From positions 1 to 41,558 of the forward strand of contig JALORF010000026.1 of NCBI GenBank assembly GCA_025459195.1: a stretch of 41,558 nt of DNA, in the 5' to 3' direction. The stretch comes from Beijerinckiaceae bacterium (lineage in GTDB: Bacteria; Pseudomonadota; Alphaproteobacteria; Rhizobiales; Beijerinckiaceae). Both the position numbers and the translations under genes were made by a program. The notes under the pieces were generated by a model. It saw only the letters and a program-made list of their open reading frames with translations. It made no database searches and was not told the DNA's origin. Shown piece by piece: positions 6,841 to 15,954 of this stretch (positions are counted from its first letter, which is position 1; every line of letters begins with the position of its first letter).

Positions 6841-7959
6841 ATGAAGGTTACCGTCGAACGGTCGCAGTTCCTCAAGGCTCTCGGCCATGTCCATCGCGTG
6901 GTCGAGAAGCGCAATACCATCCCGATTCTGTCCAATGTGCTGATGAATGCCGGCGTGATGGGCCTCAAGCTCAAGGCCACCGACCTCGATATCGAGGTGG
7001 TCGAGACCATCCAGGCCGATGTCGGCCTGCAGGGGGCCATCACCGTTCCTGCCCATGTCATCTATGACATCGTGCGCAAGCTGCCTGAGGGGGCACAGGT
7101 CTCGCTCGAAACCACCGGCGAGACCGGGCAGATGGTGCTGCGGTCCGGGCGTTCGCGCTTCACGTTGCAGACCCTGCCCGAAAGCGACTTCCCCGACATC
7201 ACCGCCGGCGAGATGCCGCATGTCTTTTCGCTGCCGGCGGGCGACTTCAAGCGCCTGATCGACAAGACCCAGTTCGCGGTCTCCACCGAGGAGACGCGCT
7301 ATTATCTCAACGGCATCTATTTCCACACGCTGGAGATCGAGGGCCGGGCGCTGCTGCGCGCCGTTGCCACCGATGGCCATCGTCTGGCCCGTGTCGAGAC
7401 GCCGGCTCCTGCCGGTGCCAGCGGCATGCCGGGCGTGATCGTGCCGCGCAAGGCCGTCGCCGAAATCCAGAAACTGCTCGAAGGCGCCGATGGCGAGGTC
7501 GAGGTCCAGCTTTCAGCCACCAAGATCAAGATCAGCATCGGCGATGTCGTGCTGACCTCCAAGCTGATCGACGGCACCTTCCCGGACTATGGCCGGGTGA
7601 TCCCGTCCGGCAATGACAAGCGCCTGACGGTGAACCGGGCCGAGTTCGCTGTTTCGGTCGACCGTGTCTCGACGATCTCCTCCGAACGCGGACGCGCCGT
7701 GAAGCTGTCCATGGCCGATGGCCGGATGACCCTGGCCGTGACCAACCCCGATTCAGGCTCGGCCACCGAGGAGATCGAGGTTGATTATGATGCCAGCCCG
7801 CTCGATATCGGCTTCAATGCACGCTACCTGCTCGACATCACGGCCCAGCTTGACAGCGACACGGCCCTGTTCCGTCTCGCCGATCCGGGTTCGCCAACGG
7901 TCATCCAGGATCGCGAGGGCGCGAGCGCGCTCTATGTGCTGATGCCGATGCGGGTCTGA
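6841..7959 (+). CDS. dnaN: DNA polymerase III beta subunit (sliding clamp)
   Basis: The 372-residue product forms the ring-shaped dimer that tethers polymerase III to DNA. The N terminus MKVTVERSQFLKALGHVHRV with VEKRNTIPILSNVLM is diagnostic, as are the middle segment FAVSTEETRYYLNGIYFH and TDGHRLARVE. The C terminus ALYVLMPMRV matches the usual clamp ending. The frame is open upstream to 6652, but the beta-clamp N terminus fixes the ATG at 6841. The gene follows dnaA in the same direction. No recF or gyrB follows; the next gene is a convergent transport protein. Confidence 0.97.
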   Translation: MKVTVERSQFLKALGHVHRVVEKRNTIPILSNVLMNAGVMGLKLKATDLDIEVVETIQADVGLQGAITVPAHVIYDIVRKLPEGAQVSLETTGETGQMVLRSGRSRFTLQTLPESDFPDITAGEMPHVFSLPAGDFKRLIDKTQFAVSTEETRYYLNGIYFHTLEIEGRALLRAVATDGHRLARVETPAPAGASGMPGVIVPRKAVAEIQKLLEGADGEVEVQLSATKIKISIGDVVLTSKLIDGTFPDYGRVIPSGNDKRLTVNRAEFAVSVDRVSTISSERGRAVKLSMADGRMTLAVTNPDSGSATEEIEVDYDASPLDIGFNARYLLDITAQLDSDTALFRLADPGSPTVIQDREGASALYVLMPMRV

Positions 7960-7997
7960 TCCGGCGATGCCGATTCCCGGCGTGCTGCTGATGGCCC

Positions 7998-9176
7998 TCA
8001 GCGGCCGGTCTTGACGCGGGTCCACAGACGGGCGACGGCGCGCTGCAGGCGCTCATCATAGGCCGTGGTGGTGAACAGGCGCGCAAACGTGGCCTGATCC
8101 GGGTAGATGCCCGGATTGCCCCTGATTTCCGGACGGACCAGATCGCGCGCCGCCAGATTGCCGCTGGCATAGGAGACGAGGTTGCTGTTCCGGGCGGCAA
8201 CGTCGGGCCTCAGCATGAAATCGATGAAGGCGTGGGCCTCTGCCGGGTTGGCTGCATCGGCCGGAATGGCCATGGAATCGAACCACATCTGTGCCCCTTC
8301 GCGTGGCACGATGAACTGGATGTCGACGCCGTTGCGGGCCTCCTCGGCGCGGCGTCGCGCCTGCAGCACATCGCCTGAATAGCCCACCGCCATGCAGATT
8401 TCGCCGCTGGCCAGCGCGTTGAGATACTCGGAAGAATGGAAGGTGCGGATGTTGCCGCGCACGCGCGCCAGCGCATCGGCGGCCTTGCGCAGGTCCGCCT
8501 CGTTCTTGGAATCCGGGTTGAGCCCGAGATAGCGCAGAACGCCGGGCAGGATGTCCTCCGGCGCATCAAGCACATGGATGCCGCAATCCTTGAGCTTGGC
8601 CGAGACCTCCGGCTTGAGCAGCAGGTCCCACGAGTTGAGCGCAGCACTGGGGCCAAGTCGCTCGCGGACCTTGGCCACATTCAGCCCGATGCCGGTCGTG
8701 CCCCACATGTAATTGACGGCAAACTGGTTGCCCGGATCGTGGCGCGCCAGTTGCGCGGCAATGTCGGGCCAGATGTGCCGCACATTGGGCAGCTTGCTGC
8801 GGTCGAGCTTGAGGAAAAGCCCGGCCCTGACCAGCCGCGACAGGAAGGGGCCTGATGGCACCACGACATCATAGCCCGACTTGCCGGCCAGCAGCTTGGT
8901 CTCGACGATCTCGTTGTTGTCATACATGTCGTAGACAACCCTGATGCCGGTCTCCCGTGTGAAGGCATCGAGCACGGACGGATCGATGTAGTCGGTCCAG
9001 TTGTAGACATTGACCACGGGCCCGGATGCGGGCGGAGCCTGCGCGAAAGCCGGCTGCGCCAACAGCGCAAGGCCGAGCACGGCAGCAGCGAGCGCGGCGG
9101 CCACCCCGCGCATGAGGCACAGGACATGACGGCCGCGCAGGCAGCCAGTGCGCAGAAGATCGCTGAAACGCATCAT
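7998..9176 (-). CDS. Extracellular solute-binding protein, polyamine type (PotD/PotF-like)
   Basis: The 392-residue protein has a Sec signal peptide, a hydrophobic run of Ala/Val/Leu ending QPAFA-QA. The mature protein starts VVNVYNWTDYIDPSVLDAFT, a hallmark of spermidine/putrescine-binding proteins. Further family features are YDVVVPSGPFLSRLV, NYMWGTTGIGLNV and EICMAVGYSGDV. It would deliver polyamines or a related cation to an inner-membrane ABC permease, but no permease or ATPase gene is adjacent, so it is an orphan here. The start is uncertain: ATGs at 9176, 9173 and 9113 are all in frame. The last gives the compact signal peptide and a 371-residue product. The open frame back to 9269 is not protein-like. 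Confidence 0.88.
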   Translation of the reverse strand: MMRFSDLLRTGCLRGRHVLCLMRGVAAALAAAVLGLALLAQPAFAQAPPASGPVVNVYNWTDYIDPSVLDAFTRETGIRVVYDMYDNNEIVETKLLAGKSGYDVVVPSGPFLSRLVRAGLFLKLDRSKLPNVRHIWPDIAAQLARHDPGNQFAVNYMWGTTGIGLNVAKVRERLGPSAALNSWDLLLKPEVSAKLKDCGIHVLDAPEDILPGVLRYLGLNPDSKNEADLRKAADALARVRGNIRTFHSSEYLNALASGEICMAVGYSGDVLQARRRAEEARNGVDIQFIVPREGAQMWFDSMAIPADAANPAEAHAFIDFMLRPDVAARNSNLVSYASGNLAARDLVRPEIRGNPGIYPDQATFARLFTTTAYDERLQRAVARLWTRVKTGR

Positions 9177-9321
9177 CGGGTCCGGTCCACAGGGCAGGTG
9201 CAGCGGCCACCATACGGCAAGCCCGCAACGGCGGGACGATAGGGTCACGTTGCCATCAGCGCAATGCATCCGGTGCCGGGTTTGCCAGGCCTTCTTCTCT
9301 GCCCAGTCGGTCAGCCACGGA

Positions 9322-10062
9322 TCAATCGGCAGAGGCCGGTTCAGCCATCATCCGCGGCAGCACCTCGGCCCACATCGCCGCCGGCTGCGCGCCAGAGACG
9401 CCGTAGCGGTTGTTGACGATGAAGAACGGCACGCCCTGCACACCCATCGTGGCGGCCTGCGCTTCAAGATGGCTGATCTCGCCATTCAGCGCCGGATCGG
9501 CAAAAGCGGCCTTCAATTCTGCCGATGACAGGCCGACCCCGGCCCCGATATCGGCCAGCACCTCGAAGGCGCCGATGTCACGGCCCTGCTCGAAATAGGC
9601 GGCCATCAGCGCTCCCTTGGCCAGATCGGCGGCGCCATGGCCCGCTGCCAGCGCGATCAGCACATGCGCCTTGCGAGTGTTGGGGGTGCGCCTGACCGCA
9701 TGCCAGTTGAAGGCGAGACCATCCTCGCGCGCTGCCTCCGACAGGCGCTGCTCGATCTCGGCGCGCTTGCCTGGCCCGAACTTGCCATCGAGATAGGCGG
9801 TGCGGTCCATGCCTTCCTCCGGCATTGCCGGGTTGAGCTCGTAGGGCAGCCAGGCGATGCTGGCATCGGCGATGCCGGCCAGCCTCAGCCCCTCTTCCAG
9901 CCGTCTCTTGCCCAGATAGCACCATGGGCAGATGATGTCGGAATAGATGGCGATGCTGACCTCGCCGGGCCGCGATTCCGGTGGCCGGCTCGTCGCCGGC
10001 GGCGAAGTGGTTCGCTGGGACGTCGTTCGCTGGGATGTCATACGCTGGGATGTCATGGGCAT
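9322..10062 (-). CDS. DsbA family oxidoreductase, FrnE-like
   Basis: The 246-residue protein has the thioredoxin-like DsbA fold of the FrnE/2-hydroxychromene-2-carboxylate isomerase group. After a nonconserved N terminus the domain begins VSIAIYSDIICPWCYLGKRR, with active-site CPWC at residues 45-48. The cis-proline loop is GVQGVPFFIVNNRYGVSGAQ. No signal peptide is seen, so it is probably cytoplasmic and may act in disulfide exchange or oxidative stress. The first 30 residues are low complexity (TSQR repeated) and arise from a 15-bp tandem repeat at 10011-10055. The start within or before this repeat is uncertain. Confidence 0.9.
   Translation of the reverse strand: MPMTSQRMTSQRTTSQRTTSPPATSRPPESRPGEVSIAIYSDIICPWCYLGKRRLEEGLRLAGIADASIAWLPYELNPAMPEEGMDRTAYLDGKFGPGKRAEIEQRLSEAAREDGLAFNWHAVRRTPNTRKAHVLIALAAGHGAADLAKGALMAAYFEQGRDIGAFEVLADIGAGVGLSSAELKAAFADPALNGEISHLEAQAATMGVQGVPFFIVNNRYGVSGAQPAAMWAEVLPRMMAEPASAD
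10011..10055. repeat. 15-bp tandem repeat, three copies, in the DsbA-like gene
   Basis: TTCGCTGGGACGTCG (10011-10025), TTCGCTGGGATGTCA (10026-10040) and TACGCTGGGATGTCA (10041-10055) are tandem copies differing at one to three positions. On the minus strand they encode the pentads TSQR plus M or T. Length is a multiple of three, so copy-number change would keep the frame. Confidence 0.85.
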
Positions 10063-10183
10063 GCCCGCACAGTGCGGCTCCTGGAGGCGTAACGGAAGGG
10101 AGACGCAAGGCTAGGCGTGCTTTGCGGCGATCTCGCGATGGCAGGCCGGGGCCGGCTCAAGGCCCGTCGGCGCTCCCCACCGA

Positions 10184-11872
10184 TCAGAACAGACCCTCGA
10201 TCCGGCCAGCCGCATCGATGTGGATACGCTCCGCTGCCGGGGATCGCGGCAGCCCCGGCATGCGCATGATGTCGCCACAGATGGCCACGACAAATCCGGC
10301 CCCGGCTGACAAGGTGATGTCCCGCACCGGCACGACATGCCCCGATGGCGCTCCGCGCAGGGCCGGGTTGGCCGAGAACGAATACTGCGTCTTGGCCACG
10401 CAGATCGGCAGGTGCCCGTAACCGGCGGCTTCCAGTTCCGCCAGCCGGTCGGATGCCCTGGCGTCCAGCGCAATGTCGGCGGCACCATAGATGCGGGTCG
10501 CGATGGTCCGGATCTTCTCGGTCAGCGGCATGGCATCGGGATAGAGCGGCCGGAAGCCTTCGCGCGGCCCCTCGGCCAACGCCACGACGGCGCGGGCCAG
10601 AGCCTCGCTGCCGGCCGAGCCGTCGGCCCAGTGCCGGCAGATGATCGCCTCGACGCCAAGCCGGTCGGCGCAGTAGCGCTTGATCAGGTCATGCTCGGCC
10701 GGCGTATCGCCGGTGAAATGGTTGATCGCCACCACCACCGGCACGCCGAAGCCCTGCACATTGCGCACATGCCGCTCAAGATTGACGAGGCCGGCTTTCA
10801 GCGCTTCGGCATTCTCATTGCCGAGCGCATCCTTCGGCACGCCGCCATGCATTTTCAGCGCCCGGACCGTGGCGACAATGACGGCAGCCGCCGGATCGAG
10901 CCCGGCCTTGCGGCACTTGATGTTGAAGAACTTCTCCGCGCCCAGATCGGCCCCGAAGCCGGCTTCGGTCACCACATAATCGGCCAGCTTCAGGGCGGAC
11001 CGGGTGGCGATCACGGAATTGCAGCCATGGGCAATGTTGGCGAAAGGGCCGCCATGCACGAAGGCCGGATTGCCTTCCAGTGTCTGCACGAGGTTCGGCT
11101 GGAGCGCATCCTTGAGCAGAACGGCCATGGCGCCAGGGGCCTGAAGGTCGGCGGCAGTGACCGGCGTGCGGTCATGGCGGTAGCCGATGACGATGCGGCC
11201 CAGCCGCTCCTCGAGGTCGCTGAGGCTGGTTGCCAGGCAGAACACCGCCATCACCTCTGATGCGACCGTGATGTCGAAGCCATCCTCGCGCGGAAAGCCG
11301 TTCTTCACGCCGCCGAGTGACGAGGTGATGGCCCGCAAGGAGCGGTCGTTCATGTCCAGCGCCCTGCGCCAGACGATGCGCCGGCTGTCGAGGCCAAGCG
11401 CGTTGCCCCAGTAGATGTGGTTGTCGATCAGCGCCGACAACAGGTTGTGAGCCGAGGTGATGGCGTGGAAATCGCCGGTGAAATGCAGGTTGATCTGCTC
11501 CATCGGCACGATCTGCGCGTGGCCACCGCCGGCGGCTCCGCCCTTCACACCGAAGCAGGGCCCGAGCGAGGGCTCCCTGAGGCAGATCATGGTGCGCTTG
11601 CCGATCCGGTTCAGCCCGTCGCCGAGACCGACCGTTGTGGTGGTCTTGCCTTCGCCGGCCGGGGTCGGATTGATGGCGCTGATCAGGATGAGCTTGCTGT
11701 CGGTGCGCCCGGGCAACGCTTCGAGCCAGGGAAGTTCGACCTTGCCGATGTGCCGGCCATGCGGGCTGAGCGCCTCGGCCGGAATGGCCAGCCTGTCGGC
11801 AACCTGCTGGATCGGCAGCAGACGGGCGGAGCGGGCAATCTCGATGTCGGTCGGCGTCGGAGCGGTCGGCAT
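10184..11872 (-). CDS. fhs: Formate-tetrahydrofolate ligase
   Basis: The 562-residue enzyme joins formate to tetrahydrofolate with ATP to give 10-formyl-THF, feeding purines and C1 metabolism. The length is normal for the family. The ATP-binding region [18 protein letters not shown] and the segment [19 protein letters not shown] are family signatures. [36 protein letters not shown] and the C-terminal [19 protein letters not shown] are also characteristic. In-frame ATGs at 11902, 11887, 11881 and 11872 compete; a promoter-like pair at 11902-11929 argues against the most upstream ones. The next gene on this strand, the DsbA-like one, starts 121 bases downstream. No folD, purU or other C1 gene is adjacent. 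Confidence 0.96.
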   Translation of the reverse strand: MPTAPTPTDIEIARSARLLPIQQVADRLAIPAEALSPHGRHIGKVELPWLEALPGRTDSKLILISAINPTPAGEGKTTTTVGLGDGLNRIGKRTMICLREPSLGPCFGVKGGAAGGGHAQIVPMEQINLHFTGDFHAITSAHNLLSALIDNHIYWGNALGLDSRRIVWRRALDMNDRSLRAITSSLGGVKNGFPREDGFDITVASEVMAVFCLATSLSDLEERLGRIVIGYRHDRTPVTAADLQAPGAMAVLLKDALQPNLVQTLEGNPAFVHGGPFANIAHGCNSVIATRSALKLADYVVTEAGFGADLGAEKFFNIKCRKAGLDPAAAVIVATVRALKMHGGVPKDALGNENAEALKAGLVNLERHVRNVQGFGVPVVVAINHFTGDTPAEHDLIKRYCADRLGVEAIICRHWADGSAGSEALARAVVALAEGPREGFRPLYPDAMPLTEKIRTIATRIYGAADIALDARASDRLAELEAAGYGHLPICVAKTQYSFSANPALRGAPSGHVVPVRDITLSAGAGFVVAICGDIMRMPGLPRSPAAERIHIDAAGRIEGLF

Positions 11873-11901
11873 AGGCGGCATTTCCATGTGGAACCGACCC
11901 A

Positions 11902-11929
11902 TAGCTAGAACGATGCGCGGATTGCACAA
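11902..11929 (-). promoter_or_regulatory. Candidate promoter of fhs
   Basis: On the minus strand TTGTGC (complement of 11924-11929) is followed after 16 bases by TAGCTA (11902-11907). Transcription would begin near 11895, giving a short leader to the ATG at 11872. It is a weak consensus match. Confidence 0.3.
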
Positions 11930-12110
11930 GGCGTGGGCAGCGAATCGCCGTGGACAGCACCCGCTGCGCGGACTTGGGGCAGGGTCGGCTTGACCACCCC
12001 CCGGGTGCGGTTAAGCTGCCTCGGGCTTTGCCAAAAAGCATAGGCTGGCTCAGCCGGCCTTGCCCGCAAGGCCGTTCCGGCATCGGGCATCACAGGGAAG
12101 GATCACGGGG

Positions 12111-13103
12111 ATGAAGATGACATTCAGGCACAGGATCGCCGGCTTGGCGCTGGCCACGCTTGGCCTTGCCGCTTTTGGCCAGGCCGGTGAGGCTCAGGCC
12201 CAGACCCCGGCCCAGACCAAGGTGGCCATCGGCATCTCCGGCTGGACCGGCTTTGCACCGCTGACGCTGGCCAAGGAGGCCGGCATCTTCGCGAAGAATG
12301 GCCTTGATGTGACGATCCAGAAGATTCCGCAGGCCTCGCGCCATCTGGCCATTGCCTCGGGGGCCATCCAGTGCGCTGCGACCACGGTCGAGACCTGGAT
12401 TGTCTGGAATGCAGCCGGTGTCGCCACCAGGCAGCTTTTCCAGCTCGACAAGAGCTATGGTGCCGATGGCATGGCTGTGCGCAACAGCATCGCCTCGATC
12501 AAGGATCTCAAGGGCAAGACCGTGGCGGCCTCATCGCCGGGCACCGCGCCCTATTTCACGCTCGCCTGGTTCCTCAAGGAAAACGGCATGAACCTCAAGG
12601 ACGTCAACATCGTCAACATGGAGCCCGGCCCGGCCGCGCAGGCCTTCGTGGCCGGCCAGAACGATGCTGCCATGACCTACGAGCCCTTCCTGTCGGCGGT
12701 TCGGGCGGCACCGCAATCCGGCAAGATCATCGCCACCACGCTCGACTATCCGATGGTGATGGACACGTTCGGCTGCACGCCGGCTTTCATCAGCGCCAAT
12801 GAAGGGGCCGTCCGCGCCCTGCTGAAGAGCTATTACGAGGCGCTCGACATGATCAAGGCCGACGAGGCCAAGGCCTTCGGCATCATGGGGGCCGACGTCA
12901 AGCAGAGCGCCGAGCAGTTCGGCAACTCCGCGAAATTCCTGCGCTGGCAGGGACCTGAAGACAACCGCAAGTTCTTCGCCGGCCCCTGGCAGGAGTTCTC
13001 CGCCAAGGCCGCCGACCTGTTGCTGGAAATCGGCCTGATCAAGACCAAGCCCGACATCGCGACGCTGGTGGACACGCGCTTCGTCATGGGCGGCGGAAGC
13101 TGA
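12111..13103 (+). CDS. ABC transporter periplasmic binding protein, nitrate/sulfonate/taurine type
   Basis: The 330-residue protein starts with a Sec signal (MKMTFRHRIAGLALATLGLA, ending EAQA-QT). The mature part has the NMT1/SsuA-like fold: ISGWTGFAPLTLAKEAGIFA, then LAIASGAIQCAATTVETWI and SIKDLKGKTVAASSPGTAPY. The substrate class cannot be read from sequence; sulfonates, taurine, nitrate and pyrimidine precursors all use this fold. The ATG at 12111 follows AGGGAAGG; the open frame from 12060 adds an unlikely N terminus. It is the first gene of a three-gene importer (binding protein, permease, ATPase) and diverges from fhs. Confidence 0.92.
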   Translation: MKMTFRHRIAGLALATLGLAAFGQAGEAQAQTPAQTKVAIGISGWTGFAPLTLAKEAGIFAKNGLDVTIQKIPQASRHLAIASGAIQCAATTVETWIVWNAAGVATRQLFQLDKSYGADGMAVRNSIASIKDLKGKTVAASSPGTAPYFTLAWFLKENGMNLKDVNIVNMEPGPAAQAFVAGQNDAAMTYEPFLSAVRAAPQSGKIIATTLDYPMVMDTFGCTPAFISANEGAVRALLKSYYEALDMIKADEAKAFGIMGADVKQSAEQFGNSAKFLRWQGPEDNRKFFAGPWQEFSAKAADLLLEIGLIKTKPDIATLVDTRFVMGGGS

Positions 13104-13125
13104 GCCTTTCGTTCTTTGTGCGTCT

Positions 13126-13152
13126 GTCATCCCGGCCTTCAGTCGGGATGAC
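13126..13152 (+). other. Hairpin between binding-protein and permease genes
   Basis: GTCATCCCG at 13126-13134 pairs perfectly with CGGGATGAC at 13144-13152 around nine bases. There is no T-run. Hairpins in this position often let the binding protein be made in excess over the membrane parts. The sequence also resembles short dispersed intergenic palindromes; only one copy is in the window. Confidence 0.5.
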
Positions 13153-13170
13153 CCCTTGCAGTGGATGTCC

Positions 13171-13944
13171 ATGAAACCCCTCCAGCCTGTCTCCGCGCCG
13201 GCGCGCGTCAGCTACGGCATCGGCTTTTTTGCGCTGTTCGTGGCCGTCTGGGCTGTGGCGACTCTCGGCGGCTTCGTGCCGAAGCTGTTCCTGGCCTCGC
13301 CCATCACCATGGTGGAGGAAGGCTGGGCGCTGATGACGGTGCACGGCTTCGCCTATGACATCGGCATCACCATCTGGCGTGTCGTCGGCGGCTTCGTGCT
13401 GGCGGCGCTGATCGCCTTGCCGCTGGGCATCATGATGGGAGCCTACAAGCCGGTCGAGGCCTTCTTCGAGCCGTTCGTCTCGTTTGCGCGCTATCTGCCG
13501 GCCTCGGCCTTCATCCCGCTGCTGATCCTGTGGGCCGGCATCGGCGAGACCCAGAAGTTGCTGGTCATCTTCATCGGCTCGTTTTTCCAGCTCGTGCTCA
13601 TGATCGCGGTGGCGGTCGGTGGAGTGCGTCGTGATCTGGTCGATGCGGCCTACACGCTGGGCTCGTCAGACCGCTCGGTGGTCTCACGGGTGCTGCTGCC
13701 CAATGCCGCGCCCGAGATCGCCGAGATCCTGCGCATGGTGCTGGGCTGGGCCTGGACCTATGTCATCGTCGCCGAACTGATCGGCTCGTCCTCCGGCATC
13801 GGCCACATGATCACCGACAGCCAGGCCTTGCTCAACACCGGCCAGATCATCTTCGGCATCATCGTCATCGGCCTCATCGGCCTGATCTCGGATTTCCTGT
13901 TCAAGTGGGCCAACCAGCGGCTGTTCCCCTGGGCTTCCGCATGA
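13171..13944 (+). CDS. ABC transporter permease, nitrate/sulfonate/taurine type
   Basis: The 257-residue protein has about six membrane segments and the BPD_transp_1 fold. It shows PASAFIPLLILWAGIGETQK and the EAA-like coupling loop VDAAYTLGSSDRSVVSRVLL, in which the usual EAA is VDAA. It forms the channel fed by the upstream binding protein. Starts are possible at 13156 (TTG), 13165 (ATG) and 13171 (ATG). The last has GTGGA five bases upstream and gives MKPLQPVSAPARV. The stop overlaps the ATPase start (ATGA), showing translational coupling. Confidence 0.92.
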   Translation: MKPLQPVSAPARVSYGIGFFALFVAVWAVATLGGFVPKLFLASPITMVEEGWALMTVHGFAYDIGITIWRVVGGFVLAALIALPLGIMMGAYKPVEAFFEPFVSFARYLPASAFIPLLILWAGIGETQKLLVIFIGSFFQLVLMIAVAVGGVRRDLVDAAYTLGSSDRSVVSRVLLPNAAPEIAEILRMVLGWAWTYVIVAELIGSSSGIGHMITDSQALLNTGQIIFGIIVIGLIGLISDFLFKWANQRLFPWASA

Positions 13945-14717
13945 ACAAGCTGTCCATCGAAGGCGTCGGCAAGCTGTTTGCCGCACGGGGCGGGGCCGAG
14001 CCGACACGTGCCCTGATGCCGACCACGCTCGACATTGCCGACAAGGATTTCATCACCATCCTGGGGCCGTCCGGCTGCGGCAAGTCGACCCTGCTCCGGA
14101 TCGTGGCCGGGCTGGAGACGGCATCGGAGGGGCGCGTGTTGCTCGATGGCCGGCCTGTCACAGGGCCGGGGGCGGACCGGGGCATGGTTTTCCAGAGCTA
14201 CACCCTTTTCCCCTGGCTGACGATCATCGAGAACATCGCCTTCGGCCTGCGCGAGCGCGGCGTGGCGGAAGCACAGAGGCTGGATGTGGCCCGGCGCTGG
14301 GCGCAGCAGGTCGGGCTCAAGGGCTTCGAGAACCATTATCCCAAGCAGCTTTCAGGCGGCATGCAGCAGCGCACGGCGATCGCGCGGGCGCTGGCCAACG
14401 ACCCCGAGATCCTGCTGCTCGACGAGCCCTTCGGCGCGCTCGACAACCAGACCCGCGCCCTCATGCAGGAAATGCTGCTCGGCATCTGGGAGCGCGAGGC
14501 CAAGACGGTGATGTTCGTCACCCACGATGTCGAGGAGGCGATCTTCATGGCCTCCCGCGTGGTGGTGATGAGCGCCCGTCCGGGCCGGATCAAGGCCGAC
14601 ATCGCGGTCGATCTGCCCCATCCACGCCCCTATACCATCAAGACCTCAGCCGCCTTTGTGGCGCTGAAGGAGCGGCTGGTCGAGGAAATCCGCGCCGAGG
14701 TGATGGCCAGCGCCTGA
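13941..14717 (+). CDS. ABC transporter ATP-binding protein, nitrate/sulfonate/taurine type
   Basis: The 258-residue ATPase has Walker A GPSGCGKST, a Q-loop in GMVFQSYTLFPWLTI, the signature LSGGMQQRTAIARAL and Walker B ILLLDEPFGALD, with the switch histidine in FVTHDVEEAIFM. The family is SsuB/TauB/NrtD-like. It is the last gene of the importer, overlapping the permease by four bases. The following gene is convergent. Confidence 0.94.
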   Translation: MNKLSIEGVGKLFAARGGAEPTRALMPTTLDIADKDFITILGPSGCGKSTLLRIVAGLETASEGRVLLDGRPVTGPGADRGMVFQSYTLFPWLTIIENIAFGLRERGVAEAQRLDVARRWAQQVGLKGFENHYPKQLSGGMQQRTAIARALANDPEILLLDEPFGALDNQTRALMQEMLLGIWEREAKTVMFVTHDVEEAIFMASRVVVMSARPGRIKADIAVDLPHPRPYTIKTSAAFVALKERLVEEIRAEVMASA

Positions 14718-14761
14718 CCCTGACAGCAGGTGCCAAGGCCCGGCCTGCTCGCCTGTGCGGC

Positions 14762-15397
14762 TCACTGGCTGGCCCAGATCACGCGTGCGATGAACGAAAC
14801 CTCGGACAATGGCAGCACCCGGTCCGGATGCTCCGGGTTGAGGGAGGCCAGTTCCACCGTCTTCAGCGTCTTGCGCTTCAACTCCTTGGCCATCACCTCG
14901 CCATCGATGGTGCGCACCACCACACGGTCGCCGCGCCTGACGGGAGCAGAGGGCGAGACGATGATGGTGTCGCCATCGCGATACAGCGGCATCATCGATT
15001 CGCCGTTGATCTCGAGCGCATAGACCCGCTCGTCGCTGATGTCCGGAAAGGCCACCTCGTCCCAGCCATTGCCCGATGGCAGGCCGTTGTCATCGAAGAA
15101 GCCGCCTGTGCCGGCCTGCGCGAAGCCGATCAGCGGGATCGTGCGCTGGCGCACCGCCTGCCGGCCTATGCTGGCCACCAGCGAGATGAATTCGTCCAGA
15201 TTGGCGCCGGTCGCCGCCAGGATCTTGGCCAGCGATTCGGTCGAGGGCCAGCGCTCGCGGCCATCGGCGCCCACACGCTTGGAGCGGTTGAACGTCGTTG
15301 CATCCAGGCCGGCACGCTTGGCCAGCCCTGAAGGGGTCATCTGATAGCGGTCAGCGAGCGCATCAATCGCGCCCCAGATCTGATCATGGGACAACAT
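14762..15397 (-). CDS. LexA-like repressor: HTH plus S24 peptidase
   Basis: The 211-residue protein joins an N-terminal helix-turn-helix (about residues 15-70, with MTPSGLAKRAGLDATTFNR) to a C-terminal LexA/UmuD-type peptidase. The catalytic pair is Ser134 in NGESMMPLYRDGD and Lys171 in GEVMAKELK. A possible self-cleavage site is Ala95-Gly96 in GFAQAGTGGF. It is shorter and different in the HTH from LexA, and closer to phage CI-type or chromosomal XRE/S24 regulators. The ATG at 15397 has GGAG eight bases upstream; the ATG at 15424 has none. The inducing signal and targets are unknown. It sits alone, convergent with the ABC importer and divergent from DUF952-pyrD. Confidence 0.9.
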   Translation of the reverse strand: MLSHDQIWGAIDALADRYQMTPSGLAKRAGLDATTFNRSKRVGADGRERWPSTESLAKILAATGANLDEFISLVASIGRQAVRQRTIPLIGFAQAGTGGFFDDNGLPSGNGWDEVAFPDISDERVYALEINGESMMPLYRDGDTIIVSPSAPVRRGDRVVVRTIDGEVMAKELKRKTLKTVELASLNPEHPDRVLPLSEVSFIARVIWASQ

Positions 15398-15609
15398 GCC
15401 TGAAGCTCCGGAACGAGAGGCCATTGCCGATCAGCTTAGCATAGGAATTTAGCCCTTGGAACAGACATCATGCCTATGGGCTCACAGACCACCCGCTTGG
15501 GAGATTTTCAGCCCGCTGGCGAATTCCCTTCGCGGGCAGGATCGATTATCGCTGGGGCGGCGGGGCCGGGCGGCACCTGCTGGCAATGGGCAGGCAAGGT
15601 CGCGCTCCG

Positions 15610-15954
15610 ATGGCATTGATCTACAAGATTCATCCTGCTTCCGATTGGGCCGAGGCGGAGAAAGCGGGCAGCTTCGCCGGCGCACCGGTCGATCTCGCCG
15701 ATGGCTACATCCATTTCTCCACGGCCACGCAGGTTCGCGAGACGGCGGCTCGCCATTTCGCTGGTCGTGAGGGGCTCGTCCTGATCGCGGTCGAGGCCGA
15801 GGCGCTGGGGGCGGCCCTGCGCTGGGAGCCGTCGCGCGGCGGGGCGCTGTTCCCGCATCTGTTCGCGCCGCTCGATCTGGCCGCCGTGCGCCAGGTCATG
15901 CCGCTGCCGCTCGGGGCCGATGGCCAGCACCTGTTCCCGGCGGATCTGGGCTGA
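15610..15954 (+). CDS. DUF952 family protein
   Basis: This 114-residue soluble protein has the DUF952 pattern: [20 protein letters not shown], then [20 protein letters not shown] and the C-terminal [13 protein letters not shown]. The function of the family is not established; related folds include ADP-ribosyl-binding proteins. The start at 15610 gives MALIYKIHP, the usual opening; the frame is open to 15586. Its stop overlaps the pyrD ATG in a TGATG junction, so the two are translated together. That pairing is common in Rhizobiales. Confidence 0.9.
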   Translation: MALIYKIHPASDWAEAEKAGSFAGAPVDLADGYIHFSTATQVRETAARHFAGREGLVLIAVEAEALGAALRWEPSRGGALFPHLFAPLDLAAVRQVMPLPLGADGQHLFPADLG

